Assembly: GCA_029009155.1 (NCBI GenBank)
Contig: JAQXJX010000023.1
Location: forward strand, 1-34,804
Source: Mycoplasmataceae bacterium
GTDB lineage: Bacteria; Bacillota_I; Bacilli_A; Mycoplasmatales; Mycoplasmoidaceae
Direction of reading: 5' to 3'
Length of the DNA stretch: 34,804 nt
Under the pieces are notes generated by a model. It was not told the DNA's origin and did no database searches. It was given only the letters and a program-made list of their open reading frames with translations. Positions 11,078-20,209 of this stretch are shown here, one piece after another. The first letter of the stretch is position 1, and each line of letters opens with the position of its first letter. The position numbers were made by a program, and so were the translations under genes.

Positions 11078-11129
11078 ATTTAATACTAATGTATTAAATT
11101 AATATTTTTATAATGTATATATACATTAT
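11078..11129 (+). promoter_or_regulatory. Two dyad-symmetric sites and -10 box upstream of purM
   Basis: The first dyad is a 9-base inverted repeat, ATTTAATAC and GTATTAAAT, around TAAT (11078-11099). The second is the perfect 20-base palindrome ATAATGTATATATACATTAT (11110-11129). Their centres are 31 bases apart, about three helical turns, so proteins on both would face the same side. Both contain TAATGTAT. The second overlaps a TATAAT at 11109-11114 and ends just before the AGGAG of purM, a position suited to a repressor. No good -35 is visible. Alternatively the palindrome could be a chance product of AT-rich sequence. Confidence 0.5.
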
Positions 11130-11143
11130 TAGGAGTTTTTAAA

Positions 11144-12151
11144 ATGGCTATTACTTATAAAGAAAGTGGTGTTAATATTAATGAAGGTTACAAAACGGTA
11201 GATTTAATCAAAAATCATGCTAAAAAAACCTTAAATAATTTAGTCTTAAACAATTTGGGATCATTTGCAGGAATGATGCAATTACCAAAAGGCTATAAAG
11301 AACCAATTTTAGTTAGTGGAACTGACGGAGTTGGAACTAAAATTGCTATTGCATGTAAATATAAAAAATATGACACAGTAGGTATTGATTGTGTTGCAAT
11401 GTGTGTTAACGATGTATTATGTCATGGTGCTCAACCATTATTCTTTTTAGATTACATTGCATGTGGAAAATTAGATGCACAAGTTGCTGCTGATTTAGTA
11501 AAAGGAGTTAGTGAAGGATGTTTACAAAGTAACAGTTCTTTAATTGGTGGCGAAACAGCTGAAATGCCAGGATTTTATGCTCCTGGTGATTACGATTTAG
11601 CAGGTTTTTCTGTTGGAATAGTTGATAAAGATAAAATCATCAATGGAAAAGATATAAAACCAACAGATGTCCTAATTGGAATTACAAGTAGTGGACTTCA
11701 TTCTAATGGCTTTTCATTAGTTAGAAAAGCAATAAAAAATATGGATGAAGATTTCATGGGTCAACCAATTTGAAAATATTTATTAACACCTACAAAAATT
11801 TATGTTAATACTATTCAAAAGTTAATGAAAAAAGTAACAATTAAAGGTATGGCACATATTACAGGTGGTGGCTTTATTGAGAACACTCCAAGAATGTTTC
11901 AACCAAATGCTAATTTAACAGCAGTTATTAACAAAAATAGTTATCCATTACCAAAGATATATGAAGTATTACATTCTAAAGGTATTGAATATGACCATAT
12001 GTATAACACTTTTAATATGGGAATAGGTTTTATTATTTGTGTTGATAAAAATGATGTAAGTAAAACATTAGCTGAAATTAAAGCAATTGGTGATGAAGCT
12101 TATGAAATTGGTTACATTAAAGAAGGAAATGAAAAAATATGTTTAAAATAG
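11144..12151 (+). CDS. purM: Phosphoribosylformylglycinamidine cyclo-ligase
   Basis: PurM closes the imidazole ring, turning FGAM into AIR with ATP. The 335 residues match the usual length of about 340-350. Visible motifs are the phosphate-binding [10 protein letters not shown] near residue 58, [36 protein letters not shown] and the C-terminal HITGGGF plus FNMGIGF. One UGA tryptophan lies after GQPI. AGGAG is 8 bases before the ATG. It is first in the second purine transcript and overlaps purN by 13 bases. Confidence 0.96.
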
Positions 12152-12750
12152 CAGTATTAGTTTCAGGAAATGGTACTAATTTACAAGCTATTATTGATCA
12201 TTATTTAAATAATCCAGATATTAAGATAAGCTTAGTTATTTCCAATAAAGCAGATGCTTATGCATTAAAAAGAGCAAGCTTGGCAAATATACCAACTATG
12301 GTAATATCTAAAAAAGATTTTCCTAATCAATCTGATGAAATTTTAAAGCAAGTTAAAGCAAATAATATTGACTTAATAGTTTTAGCTGGATATTTATCAA
12401 TTTTATCTGGATCAATTATTAATGAATATAAAAATAAAATCATTAATATTCATCCATCATTAATTCCAGCATTTTGCGGACCAGGAATGTATGGTCACCA
12501 TGTTCATGAAGCTGTGATTAAATCAGGTGTTAGATATAGCGGATGTACTGTTCATTTTGTAAACGGTGGTGTTGATTCTGGACCAATTATCTTACAGCAA
12601 GCAGTTGATGTTTTCTATACTGATACACCCGATTCTGTTGCTGCAAAAATCTTAGTTTATGAGCATAAATTATTAGTTAAAACAATTGATTTAATTGCAA
12701 ATAATAAAGTCATAGTTCATGATAATAATCGTGTAGAAATTAAAAAGTAA
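12139..12750 (+). CDS. purN: Phosphoribosylglycinamide formyltransferase, folate-dependent
   Basis: PurN passes a formyl group from 10-formyltetrahydrofolate to GAR. The 203-residue protein opens with the nucleotide-binding [13 protein letters not shown], and has the catalytic region [12 protein letters not shown] with the family Asn-His pair, [11 protein letters not shown] and [18 protein letters not shown] with the conserved Asp. The ATG is inside the last codons of purM in another frame, so translation is probably coupled. This enzyme and PurH both require a 10-formyl-folate supply, which must be encoded elsewhere. Confidence 0.96.
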   Translation: MFKIAVLVSGNGTNLQAIIDHYLNNPDIKISLVISNKADAYALKRASLANIPTMVISKKDFPNQSDEILKQVKANNIDLIVLAGYLSILSGSIINEYKNKIINIHPSLIPAFCGPGMYGHHVHEAVIKSGVRYSGCTVHFVNGGVDSGPIILQQAVDVFYTDTPDSVAAKILVYEHKLLVKTIDLIANNKVIVHDNNRVEIKK

Positions 12751-12766
12751 TTCAAGGAGAAAAAAT

Positions 12767-14266
12767 ATGAAATCAAGAGCATTAATAAGTGTATTTAATA
12801 AAAATGGTATTCTACCATTAGCTAAGTTTTTAGAAAGTAAAGGTGTTGAAATTGTTTCCACTGGTGGAACATTTAAATATTTAAAAGAAAATGGTGTAAA
12901 TGTAATTGATGTTACAAATGTTACTAATTTTCCAGAAATGTTAGATGGAAGAGTTAAAACTCTACATCCAAACATTCACGGTGGAATTTTATCCATTAGA
13001 AGCAATAAAGAACACATGGAAACAATTAGTAAACACAATATTGTCCCAATTGATTATGTAATTGTTAACTTATATCCATTCTTTGAAAAAGTTAAAGAAA
13101 ATTTAACATTTGAAGAAAAAATTGAATTCATTGATATCGGTGGCCCTAGTATGTTAAGAGCTGCTGCTAAAAACTTTCAAGATGTTGTTGTTATAAGTGA
13201 TGTTAATGACTATGATCAAGTTATTAATGAAATTAACACTAATGGTTCTGTTAGCCTTAAAACTAAAAAAAACTTAGCTGGAAAAGTATTTAACTTAACT
13301 GCTGCATATGATGCTGCAATTAGTAACTTTTTATTAGATGAAGAATACCCAGAATACTTAACAATTTCATATCAAAAAAAGCAAAATTTAAGATATGGTG
13401 AAAACCCTCATCAATCAGCTTGCTTTTATGGTTCAACTACAAGAAAAGGAGCAATGAACTCTTTTGATGTGTTAAATGGTAAAGAATTATCATTTAACAA
13501 TTTCAAAGATGTTGATATTGCTTGAAAAGCTGTATCAGATTTTACTGAACCTGCTTGTTGCGCTTTAAAACACAACACACCATGTGGTTTTGCTATTGGT
13601 GAAGATTGTTATGATGCATATATAAAAGCTTACAATGTTGATAAAATGTCAATTTTTGGTGGTATTGTTTCTTTTAACAGAACTGTAGATGCAAAAATTG
13701 CTAATGAATTAGTAAAAATCTTTTTAGAAGTTATTGCAGCTCCTGAGTATACACAAGAAGCTTTAGACATTTTAAAGACTAAAAAGAATTTAAGAGTAAT
13801 TAAATTCAATAGTAAGCCAACTAATACACATGGTATTGTTAGTGTAGATGGTGGTATTATGATTCAAAGTGAAGATGTTAATCAAAAAGAAGAATTTAAC
13901 ATTGTAACTGATGTAAAACCAACACAACAACAGATTAAAGACATGTTATTTGCACAAAAGGTTGTTAAGTATGTAAAATCAAACGCTATTGTTGTAGCAA
14001 ATAATGGTGTTGCTGTTGGAATTGGCGGTGGTCAAGTAAATAGAGTTTGACCAACTGAAGGAGCTTTAAAAAGAGGAGTTGGTGCAACTGTATTAGCTTC
14101 TGATGCATTCTTTCCATTTAGAGATGTAGTTGATATTGCTGCAAAATATGGTATTAAAGCAATTATTCAACCAAGTGGATCAATTAGAGACCAAGAATCA
14201 ATTGATGCATGTAATGAACATAAAATTGCAATGGTATTTACTGGTGTAAGACACTTTAAACATTAA
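12767..14266 (+). CDS. purH: Bifunctional AICAR transformylase and IMP cyclohydrolase
   Basis: PurH performs the last two steps to IMP. The 499 residues hold an N-terminal IMP cyclohydrolase (MGS-like) domain, with STGGTFKYL and [22 protein letters not shown], and a C-terminal transformylase domain with [11 protein letters not shown], the catalytic LKHNTPCG and a final SDAFFPFRD and [12 protein letters not shown]. Two tryptophans, at 13523 and 14048, are UGA and lie inside conserved blocks. AAGGAG sits 7 bases before the ATG, 16 bases after purN. Confidence 0.96.
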
Positions 14267-14290
14267 TACGGAGTAGTTAGAATTTTGGAT

Positions 14291-15544
14291 ATGAAAGTTT
14301 TAATAATTGGTAATGGTGGAAGAGAACATGCATTAGCATGAAAATTTTCTTTGAGTAAACAAGTTAAACAAATTTTTGTAGCCCCTGGCAATGCTGGAAC
14401 ACAATTAGAAGACAAATGTAAAAATGTTCCATATGAAAGTAATGAACAAATTCTTGCTTTTGCTATTGAAAATAAAATTGATTTAACAGTGGTTGGTCCA
14501 GAATTACCATTAGTGTCAGGAATTGTTGATTTATTTCAACAACATAAAATGAGAATTTTAGGTCCAAATCAAGCTTCATCACAACTTGAAGGAAGTAAAA
14601 TTTTTGCTAAAGAATTTATGATTCGTAATCAAGTAGCAACAGCTAAATATCAAAAATTTGATGATCCAGACTTAGCAATTAAATTTTTATCTGATGTTGA
14701 TTTTCCAATTGTTATTAAAGCTGATGGACTTGCTTCAGGAAAAGGTGTGGTAATTGCCAAAACTAAATCTGAAGCTATTGAAGCAATTAATGACATGATG
14801 GTTAAATGTATTTTTAAAGATTCTGGTAAGAATATAGTAATTGAAGAATTTTTAGAAGGAAATGAAGCTTCCATAATTTGTTTAACTGATAAAAATAATA
14901 TTATTCCTTTTATTTCAAGTAAAGATCATAAACAAATTTTTGATAAAAATAAAGGGCCTAATACTGGTGGAATGGGATGTATTTGTCCAAACAAATACGT
15001 ATCAGATGCAGTTTTTGAAGATTTTAAGAAAAATATTATGCTTCCTACCTTAGAAGGTTTAAAAAAAGAAAAACTTACATATTCAGGTTTCTTATTTTTT
15101 GGTGTTATGATTACTAAAAAAGGTTGCAAATTACTTGAATACAACGTTCGTATGGGCGATCCTGAAACTCAATCAATTTTGCCATTATTACAAAATGACA
15201 TATTTGATATTGCTAATATGTCAATTGATAATAAGCTTGATAATCTTGAATTATCTTGAAAACAAGGTTATTCAATCAATGTGGTTTTAGCTTCTAAAGG
15301 ATATCCTCAAAAACCAATTGTTAATTTACCAATTAGTTTAGCTAACAATATTTCTGCCAAAATATTTTATTCTGGAGCTAAAATAGATCAAGATGGTAAT
15401 CTTGTCACATCTGGTGGAAGAGTAATGTCAGTTTATGCAAATGGCACTACTTTAGAAGGTACAAGAAACTTTGTTTATAATGAAATTAAAAAAATAAATT
15501 TTGAAGGTATGCAATATCGTAAAGATATTGGTATTTCTAAATAA
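14291..15544 (+). CDS. purD: Phosphoribosylamine-glycine ligase
   Basis: PurD joins glycine to phosphoribosylamine with ATP. The 417 residues form the ATP-grasp fold: IIGNGGREHALAW at the N terminus, VGPELPLVSGI, KADGLASGKGVVIA as the ATP loop, SKDHKQIFD, GPNTGGMG, and the metal-binding EYNVRMGDPETQ. The start is uncertain by two codons. GGAG at 14270-14273 is 17 bases from the ATG but 11 from an in-frame TTG at 14285, which would add Met-Asp. It is the last purine gene. Confidence 0.95.
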
Positions 15545-15563
15545 AAACATTAAAAAATAAATT

Positions 15564-15588
15564 TAAATATATACGTAGTATATATTTA
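15564..15588 (+). terminator. Hairpin after purD, possible terminator
   Basis: Eleven-base perfect arms (15564-15574 and 15578-15588) enclose the loop GTA, 20 bases after the purD stop. The stem is AT-only apart from two G-C pairs, and no T run follows directly, so its use as a terminator is uncertain. A second weak A/T hairpin (AAAAAAT, TTG, ATTTTTT) lies just downstream. Confidence 0.4.
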
Positions 15589-15896
15589 CAAAAAAATTTG
15601 ATTTTTTAAAAAAAATATGTATACTTAAAAACGTACACAACTTGTAGTAAACATCATTCTATTTTTAATTTTTTAAAAGATTGCTCGTTTATTAATAAAT
15701 GTTTTCATTCATTAATAAATTATGTTTATATTCCTTTTTGTAATCTATTTGTCCTTTCTCATTTACATATAGATTTACTCTCTTTCTCATCTTATATACA
15801 AGTTATTGAATTTAAAAATTTGGAAATCATTTTGTTTTTACAAAAATTTTAAATTTTAAAATCATTAATTTATAACCTATTTAATCTAAAATTTGT

Positions 15897-15957
15897 GTAC
15901 ATAAAAAATCAGCTATAGTAATTCTTTTACGAAACTGATTTTTTATTTTTTATGTAC
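15897..15957. other. Hairpin with two mutually exclusive stems
   Basis: The arm GTACATAAAAAATCAG (15897-15912) can pair its last 12 bases with CTGATTTTTTAT (15935-15946), or its first 13 bases with ATTTTTTATGTAC (15945-15957). The pairings exclude each other because they share the left arm. The loop of the first is 22 bases. The T-rich right side would also allow it to act as a transcription terminator, in either direction. Confidence 0.5.
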
Positions 15958-16031
15958 ATGATGGTTACAACTGATAAGAAAAAATAGAATCTCTTATTGC
16001 TGTAGATTTACAAAATCTATAAATATAACTA

Positions 16032-16040
16032 TGTTATAAT
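16032..16040 (+). promoter_or_regulatory. Extended -10 element for the LRR lipoprotein gene
   Basis: TGT directly before TATAAT (16035-16040) matches the extended -10 form. No -35 is found at normal spacing; a TTTACA lies 22 bases upstream, too far. The start codon follows 31 bases later. Confidence 0.5.
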
Positions 16041-16071
16041 TAAACAAGATAAATTATTAATGAGGGTAAAA

Positions 16072-17226
16072 ATGAGAAAGTTTAATAAAAAAATATTTTC
16101 TTTAGCTGCAATAATTGGTTTAGGAACTATTACTACTTGTTCTACTGTAATTACTTCATGTGGAGCATTAGAAGCAAAAAACCTTACAATTGATGGTGTT
16201 CCTACAGTCATTGGTACAATCATCAATAATGCTGGTAGTTGATCTAATTCTTTTAAATTATTAAATGATGGTAAAGAAGTAGATAATTCAAAAGTCGAAT
16301 GAAAATTATTTTCTAATGAGCCTGAAGAAAATGAAGAAAAAGATATATCATTTTTAAAAATTGAAAATGGTTTAATTTCTTGAGAAAGTTTAGATGAGAC
16401 AAAAATTGGAACTTATGAAGTTCTTGTTACTGCTAAATATTTAGATAAAGAAGTAGATCATGATTTTTCATTCATAGTTGGTAGCAATAAAGGATTAGTT
16501 TTTACTAAATCACCTGATGCAAAATCATATATTTTAACTACAGATAGTACAATGCAAAATAATACAGATCCAGTTGTAATTCCTACCACTTATACGGAAG
16601 GAGATATAACTCTTCCTGTAACAAGTATTGGTGATAATTTTACTCCTGGCGTAGCATTCAATCAAGCATTTTATATACCAGATACTATCACAAGCATAGG
16701 TAATAATTTTTTTAATAATGCTGCAAAATTCAATAAAGAATTAAGAATTCCTGATTCAGTAAAAAGTATTGGTCAAAATTTTATGGTTTCATGTGCCGCA
16801 TTTAATTCACCACTGATTTTACCTTCAGGAATTGACACAATTAATGAATACTTTTTAAGAGGTTGTTCATCTTTTGATAATGAAATTATAATTCCCAATT
16901 CAGTAAAAACAATTAAGGAAGGTTTCTTATTTAGCTGTTCGTCATTATCTAAACCTTTTGTTGTTCCAAGTAGTGTAACATCTGTTGGTGAAAAATTCTT
17001 AACAGGATGTAATAAATTTGCTCTTGGGATATATATATATGCTTCAGCTAGTGCTTTTAGTATTAGTAATCAAAGCTTTAGTACAAATGTCCCAACTGCT
17101 GAAATTTACACAGGAGGCTTAGTTATAAATGTTTCTTCAAAAGCAGATCTAGAAACATTTGAAAGGAATTTTCCTAATTCAGATTCTGATCCTTACCGTA
17201 ATATAGTTTTTGCCATAAAAGATTAA
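16072..17226 (+). CDS. Surface lipoprotein with leucine-rich (BspA-like) repeats
   Basis: A 384-residue lipoprotein. The signal ends in ITSC with Cys30 as the predicted lipid site. Residues about 38-150 look like a bacterial Ig-like beta domain (ending in YEVLVTAKYLDKEVDHDFSFIVG), though this is inferred from pattern only. Residues 202-321 hold five 24-residue repeats of the LRR_5 type, each of form (I/V)P-x-S-(V/I)-x-S-I-G-x-x-F. A C-terminal tail of about 60 residues follows. Such repeats are used for adhesion to host or other cells in BspA proteins of oral bacteria and trichomonads. The start at 16072 has GAGGG 5 bases upstream; another ATG at 16060 is less likely. Trp residues before residue 160 are UGA. 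Confidence 0.8.
16675..17034 (+). repeat. Five 72-base repeats encoding leucine-rich units
   Basis: The units start with IPDTITSIG, IPDSVKSIG, LPSGIDTIN, IPNSVKTIK and VPSSVTSVG, each 24 codons. They are similar at protein level but clearly diverged in DNA, so they are an old duplication rather than a recent slippage array. Confidence 0.75.
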
Positions 17227-17255
17227 TATCTTCTATGATTTAAAATAGAGCTATT

Positions 17256-17281
17256 ATCTCAAGTTTATATTGAGATTTTTT
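17256..17281 (+). terminator. Terminator of the LRR lipoprotein gene
   Basis: ATCTCAA (17256-17262) pairs with TTGAGAT (17270-17276) over a 7-base loop and runs into a T tract, 29 bases after the stop. Confidence 0.7.
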
Positions 17282-17338
17282 ACTTATTAGAAAATAAGAT
17301 TATTATAATTAAATGTATTTATAGAAAAGAGTATTAAA

Positions 17339-18835
17339 ATGTCAGAAAAAAAATTACTAGATATTCAAAACATTCAACAATTAAAACCAGCTGGTTTTTG
17401 AAAAGCTTTTTATGAAATTAATCAAGTTCCACGTGGAACAAAAAATATGACACAAATTTCTAAATTCCTTGCTAATAAGCTTAAAGAATTAGGATGTGAG
17501 GATGTTCAAACTGATAATGCTTTAAATATTGTTGCTCATGCAAAAGCAACTGATGGTTTAGAACACTTACCAATGATTACATTACAAGCTCACATGGATA
17601 TGGTTTGTGCTAAAGAAGTTGGATCTAATCATAACTTTTTAAAAGATCCAATTAAAATGTTTTTAGAAGATGGCTGAGTTCTTGCTGATAAAACTACATT
17701 AGGTGGTGATGATGGATATGGTGTTGCTGCAATATTAGCAACTTTATCTGAAAAAGTTCCACACGGTCCATTAGAAATTATTTTTACTACTGATGAAGAA
17801 GAAGGATTAGGTGGTGTTAGCGCTATTGATACTTCTAACATTAAAGGTAAATATTATCTAAATTTAGATGGTGATGTTGAAAACCAATGTATTATTGGTA
17901 GTGCTGGTGTTTTTGCACATGATATAACATATGATCTTAAGCGTGAAAATGTTGAACCAAATATGAAATTCTTTTCTTTATCAGTAAAGGGATTAGTTGG
18001 AGGACACTCAGGGGCAGAAATTCATAGAAAAAGAATTAATGCAATCCAAATGTTAGTTGATGTTTTATTCCGTAGTTACATTAGTATTGATAATCCTAAT
18101 ATAAGATTAATTAACTTGGATGGTGGTGAATTCCGTAATTCAATTCCTGCATTTGCAACAATTGTTTTTGCTATTGATGATTTAAATTCTAATAAGATTA
18201 AAGCAAATATTAATGCCATAATGGATGGATATAAAAAAGAGTATATTGATGAAGAATCATTTACATTCACAATAGAAGAAATTAAAGACATAAAATTTAA
18301 TCCTATTAGTAAAGAAAACACTGAAAGAATTTTAATGGGTATAAATTCTATTTTTAATGGTCTTCATGTATTAGATATAAGACAAATACAAATGGATTCT
18401 TCTACTAACATGGGTGTTGCTTCAACAACTGAATCAACTATAAAATTAGATATGCATACTCGTGGAAATTCAATGAATGCAATTAACCGAATTTTCTATA
18501 AAGTTGAGTCAGCTGTTAGATTATCTGGTGGAAAAAATACTAAAAAGGATGAATATAAACCATGACCACCAAAATTTGTTGGAAATAAATTAGCTGATAT
18601 GGTTACTAGTAAATATGAAGAACTATTTGGTAAAAAAATGAATATTATGTCAACTCCTGGTGGTCTTGAAGCATCAATTTTACTTGAAAAATGTCCTTCT
18701 ATGGTTTCAGCAGTAAATATTGCTCCAGATGTTTTAGCAATCCATTCAATCAATGAAAAAATAAATGTTGCATCTGTTGAAAGATTCTGAAAATTATTGT
18801 GTACAATATACACTTCAATTGCTGAAATAGAATAA
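17339..18835 (+). CDS. pepD: Aminoacyl-histidine dipeptidase PepD (M20 family)
   Basis: PepD is a cytoplasmic zinc dipeptidase with broad activity on Xaa-His and other dipeptides. The predicted 498 residues match the family length of about 480-490. Metal-site motifs are LQAHMDMVC near residue 84, LGGDDGYGVA, TTDEEEGLGG and the GGHSGAEI lid segment, with a C-terminal APDVLAIHS block carrying the last ligand His. Three UGA tryptophans are spread along the gene. A TATAAT lies at 17304-17309 and AAGAG precedes the ATG. It would feed amino acids from imported peptides, like PepF and the M20 amidohydrolase elsewhere in the window. Confidence 0.93.
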
Positions 18836-18850
18836 TTAAAACAAATTCAA

Positions 18851-18885
18851 AAAAAATAATACCTTTTTGTTAGGTATTATTTTTT
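18851..18885. terminator. Bidirectional terminator between pepD and cysS
   Basis: A 14-base stem, AAAAAATAATACCT (18851-18864) with its complement at 18872-18885, has a 7-base loop. T runs flank it on either strand, so it can stop both convergent genes. Confidence 0.8.
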
Positions 18886-18892
18886 TAATGTA

Positions 18893-20206
18893 TTAGATAA
18901 TTTTTTTGTCTATTAATTGTTTACGATATTCATCAGCTAATGAATAATTCTTTTCTTTAACTGCTTGATTTCATCTATCAACTAATGCTAATGTTTCTTG
19001 ATCATTTAATGGATTTGAATAAGTTAGTCCAAGGACTTTAAAGATTTCATTAATATCAACGACAACTTGTGATAAATCATTTCATTGTTTTTTATTTGCT
19101 AATGTTGATAATAATTTTACTTTTTCTCAAACTATTTTAACACTATTAGGTAAATCAAGATCATTTTCAATTACATTAATAAAATCCTCAATGTTAGCAG
19201 TTGCATTAATGTTAATACCATTTTTGTGAAGATTGATATAAGCTAAGTTTAATGAATTAAATATCTTGTTAATATCATTTTTTGATGAATCCATATTTTC
19301 TTTAGAATAATTTAAAGGGTTAGCGTATTTTGTTTGAAAAAAGAATCATCGAATTACATTGTGATCATATTGTTCTAGAATATCTTTTGCTAAGATGAAA
19401 TTATTTAATGATTTTGACATTTTTTGGCCATTAATATTTATGTGACCAACATGCATTCAACATTTTGCTAAAGGCATGTTATTAAATGCTTCATTTTGAG
19501 CATTTTCATTTTCATGGTGAGGAAATTTTAAATCTACTCCTCCTCCATGAATGGTAACTTGTTTCCCGATAAATTTATTAATTAAATAAACACATTCAGT
19601 ATGTCATCCTGGTCTACCATGATCATTTCAAGGTGATTTTCAATTAATACCTATTTCTGTCTTTTTTCATAAAACAAAATCTAATGGATTGTGTTTCTTT
19701 GTATCTACTTCTTTTCTTACACCTTCAAGTAAGTTTTCAGTATTTTGGTGAGAAACGCAACCATAGTTTTTAATTTTGTTAATGTCAAAATAAACATCAC
19801 CATCAACTACATAAGCATTATTTTTATCAACTAAAGTTTTAACGAAATTAATTATTCCTTCAATGTTTTCTGATACTTTTGGAATCACATCCATTTTTAG
19901 AATATTCATTTTATTAAGTAAATCTAAATAAGTTTCATAATAGTAATTAGATAGTTCTAATTCATTTTGCTTAGTTTCAATAGCACGATTAATAATCTTG
20001 TCGTCAATATCTGTAATATTATGAACATAGATCACATCATGTTTAGTGTATTTTAATAAACGGTATAGTACATCAAAAGTAATAGCAGGACGAATATTTC
20101 CAATGTGAACATGGTTGTATACTGTAGGTCCACAATTGTAGATGGAAACTTTATTTTCGTTTATTTCAACTAATTCTGAGGTTTCTGAATTTTTAATTTT
20201 TAACAT
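18893..20206 (-). CDS. cysS: Cysteinyl-tRNA synthetase
   Basis: CysS charges tRNA-Cys. The 437-residue length is near the bacterial norm of 440-470. The class I signature HIGH appears as HIGN (residues 34-37) in [11 protein letters not shown], and KMSKS is present in [10 protein letters not shown]. Cys25, the Cys of WHTEC and the HHENE histidine and glutamate fit the zinc site that selects cysteine. The tail after about residue 350 is short and helical. Several tryptophans are UGA. It starts 3 bases after ligA ends, at the end of the ybaB-recR-ligA-cysS cluster. Confidence 0.94.
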
Positions 20207-20209
20207 AAT

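Larger units (their letters stand above)
15545..16071. other. 527-base region without a convincing gene
   Basis: Very AT-rich. Contents I can see: the hairpin after purD; a direct repeat of ATTAATAAAT (15691-15700 and 15711-15720); a 32-codon minus-strand reading frame at 15692-15790 (from MRKRVNLYVNEK to NENIY) without a ribosome-binding site; a strong hairpin with two alternative forms at 15897-15957; a 7-base hairpin TAGATTT, ACA, AAATCTA at 16003-16019; and an extended -10 for the next gene. No tRNA, rRNA, or recognisable ribosome-associated or SRP RNA motif was seen. It could hold a small RNA or decayed mobile DNA. Confidence 0.6.

Noticed and set aside
14650-15144. Antisense frames inside purD
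   Set aside because: They have no motif, no ribosome-binding site and mirror the purD codons.
15545-16071. tRNA, SRP RNA, tmRNA or RNase P RNA in the gene-free region
   Set aside because: No T-loop consensus, acceptor stem or other conserved core was found.
16675-17034. CRISPR-like array
   Set aside because: The repeats are coding, diverged and have no spacers; they are leucine-rich units.
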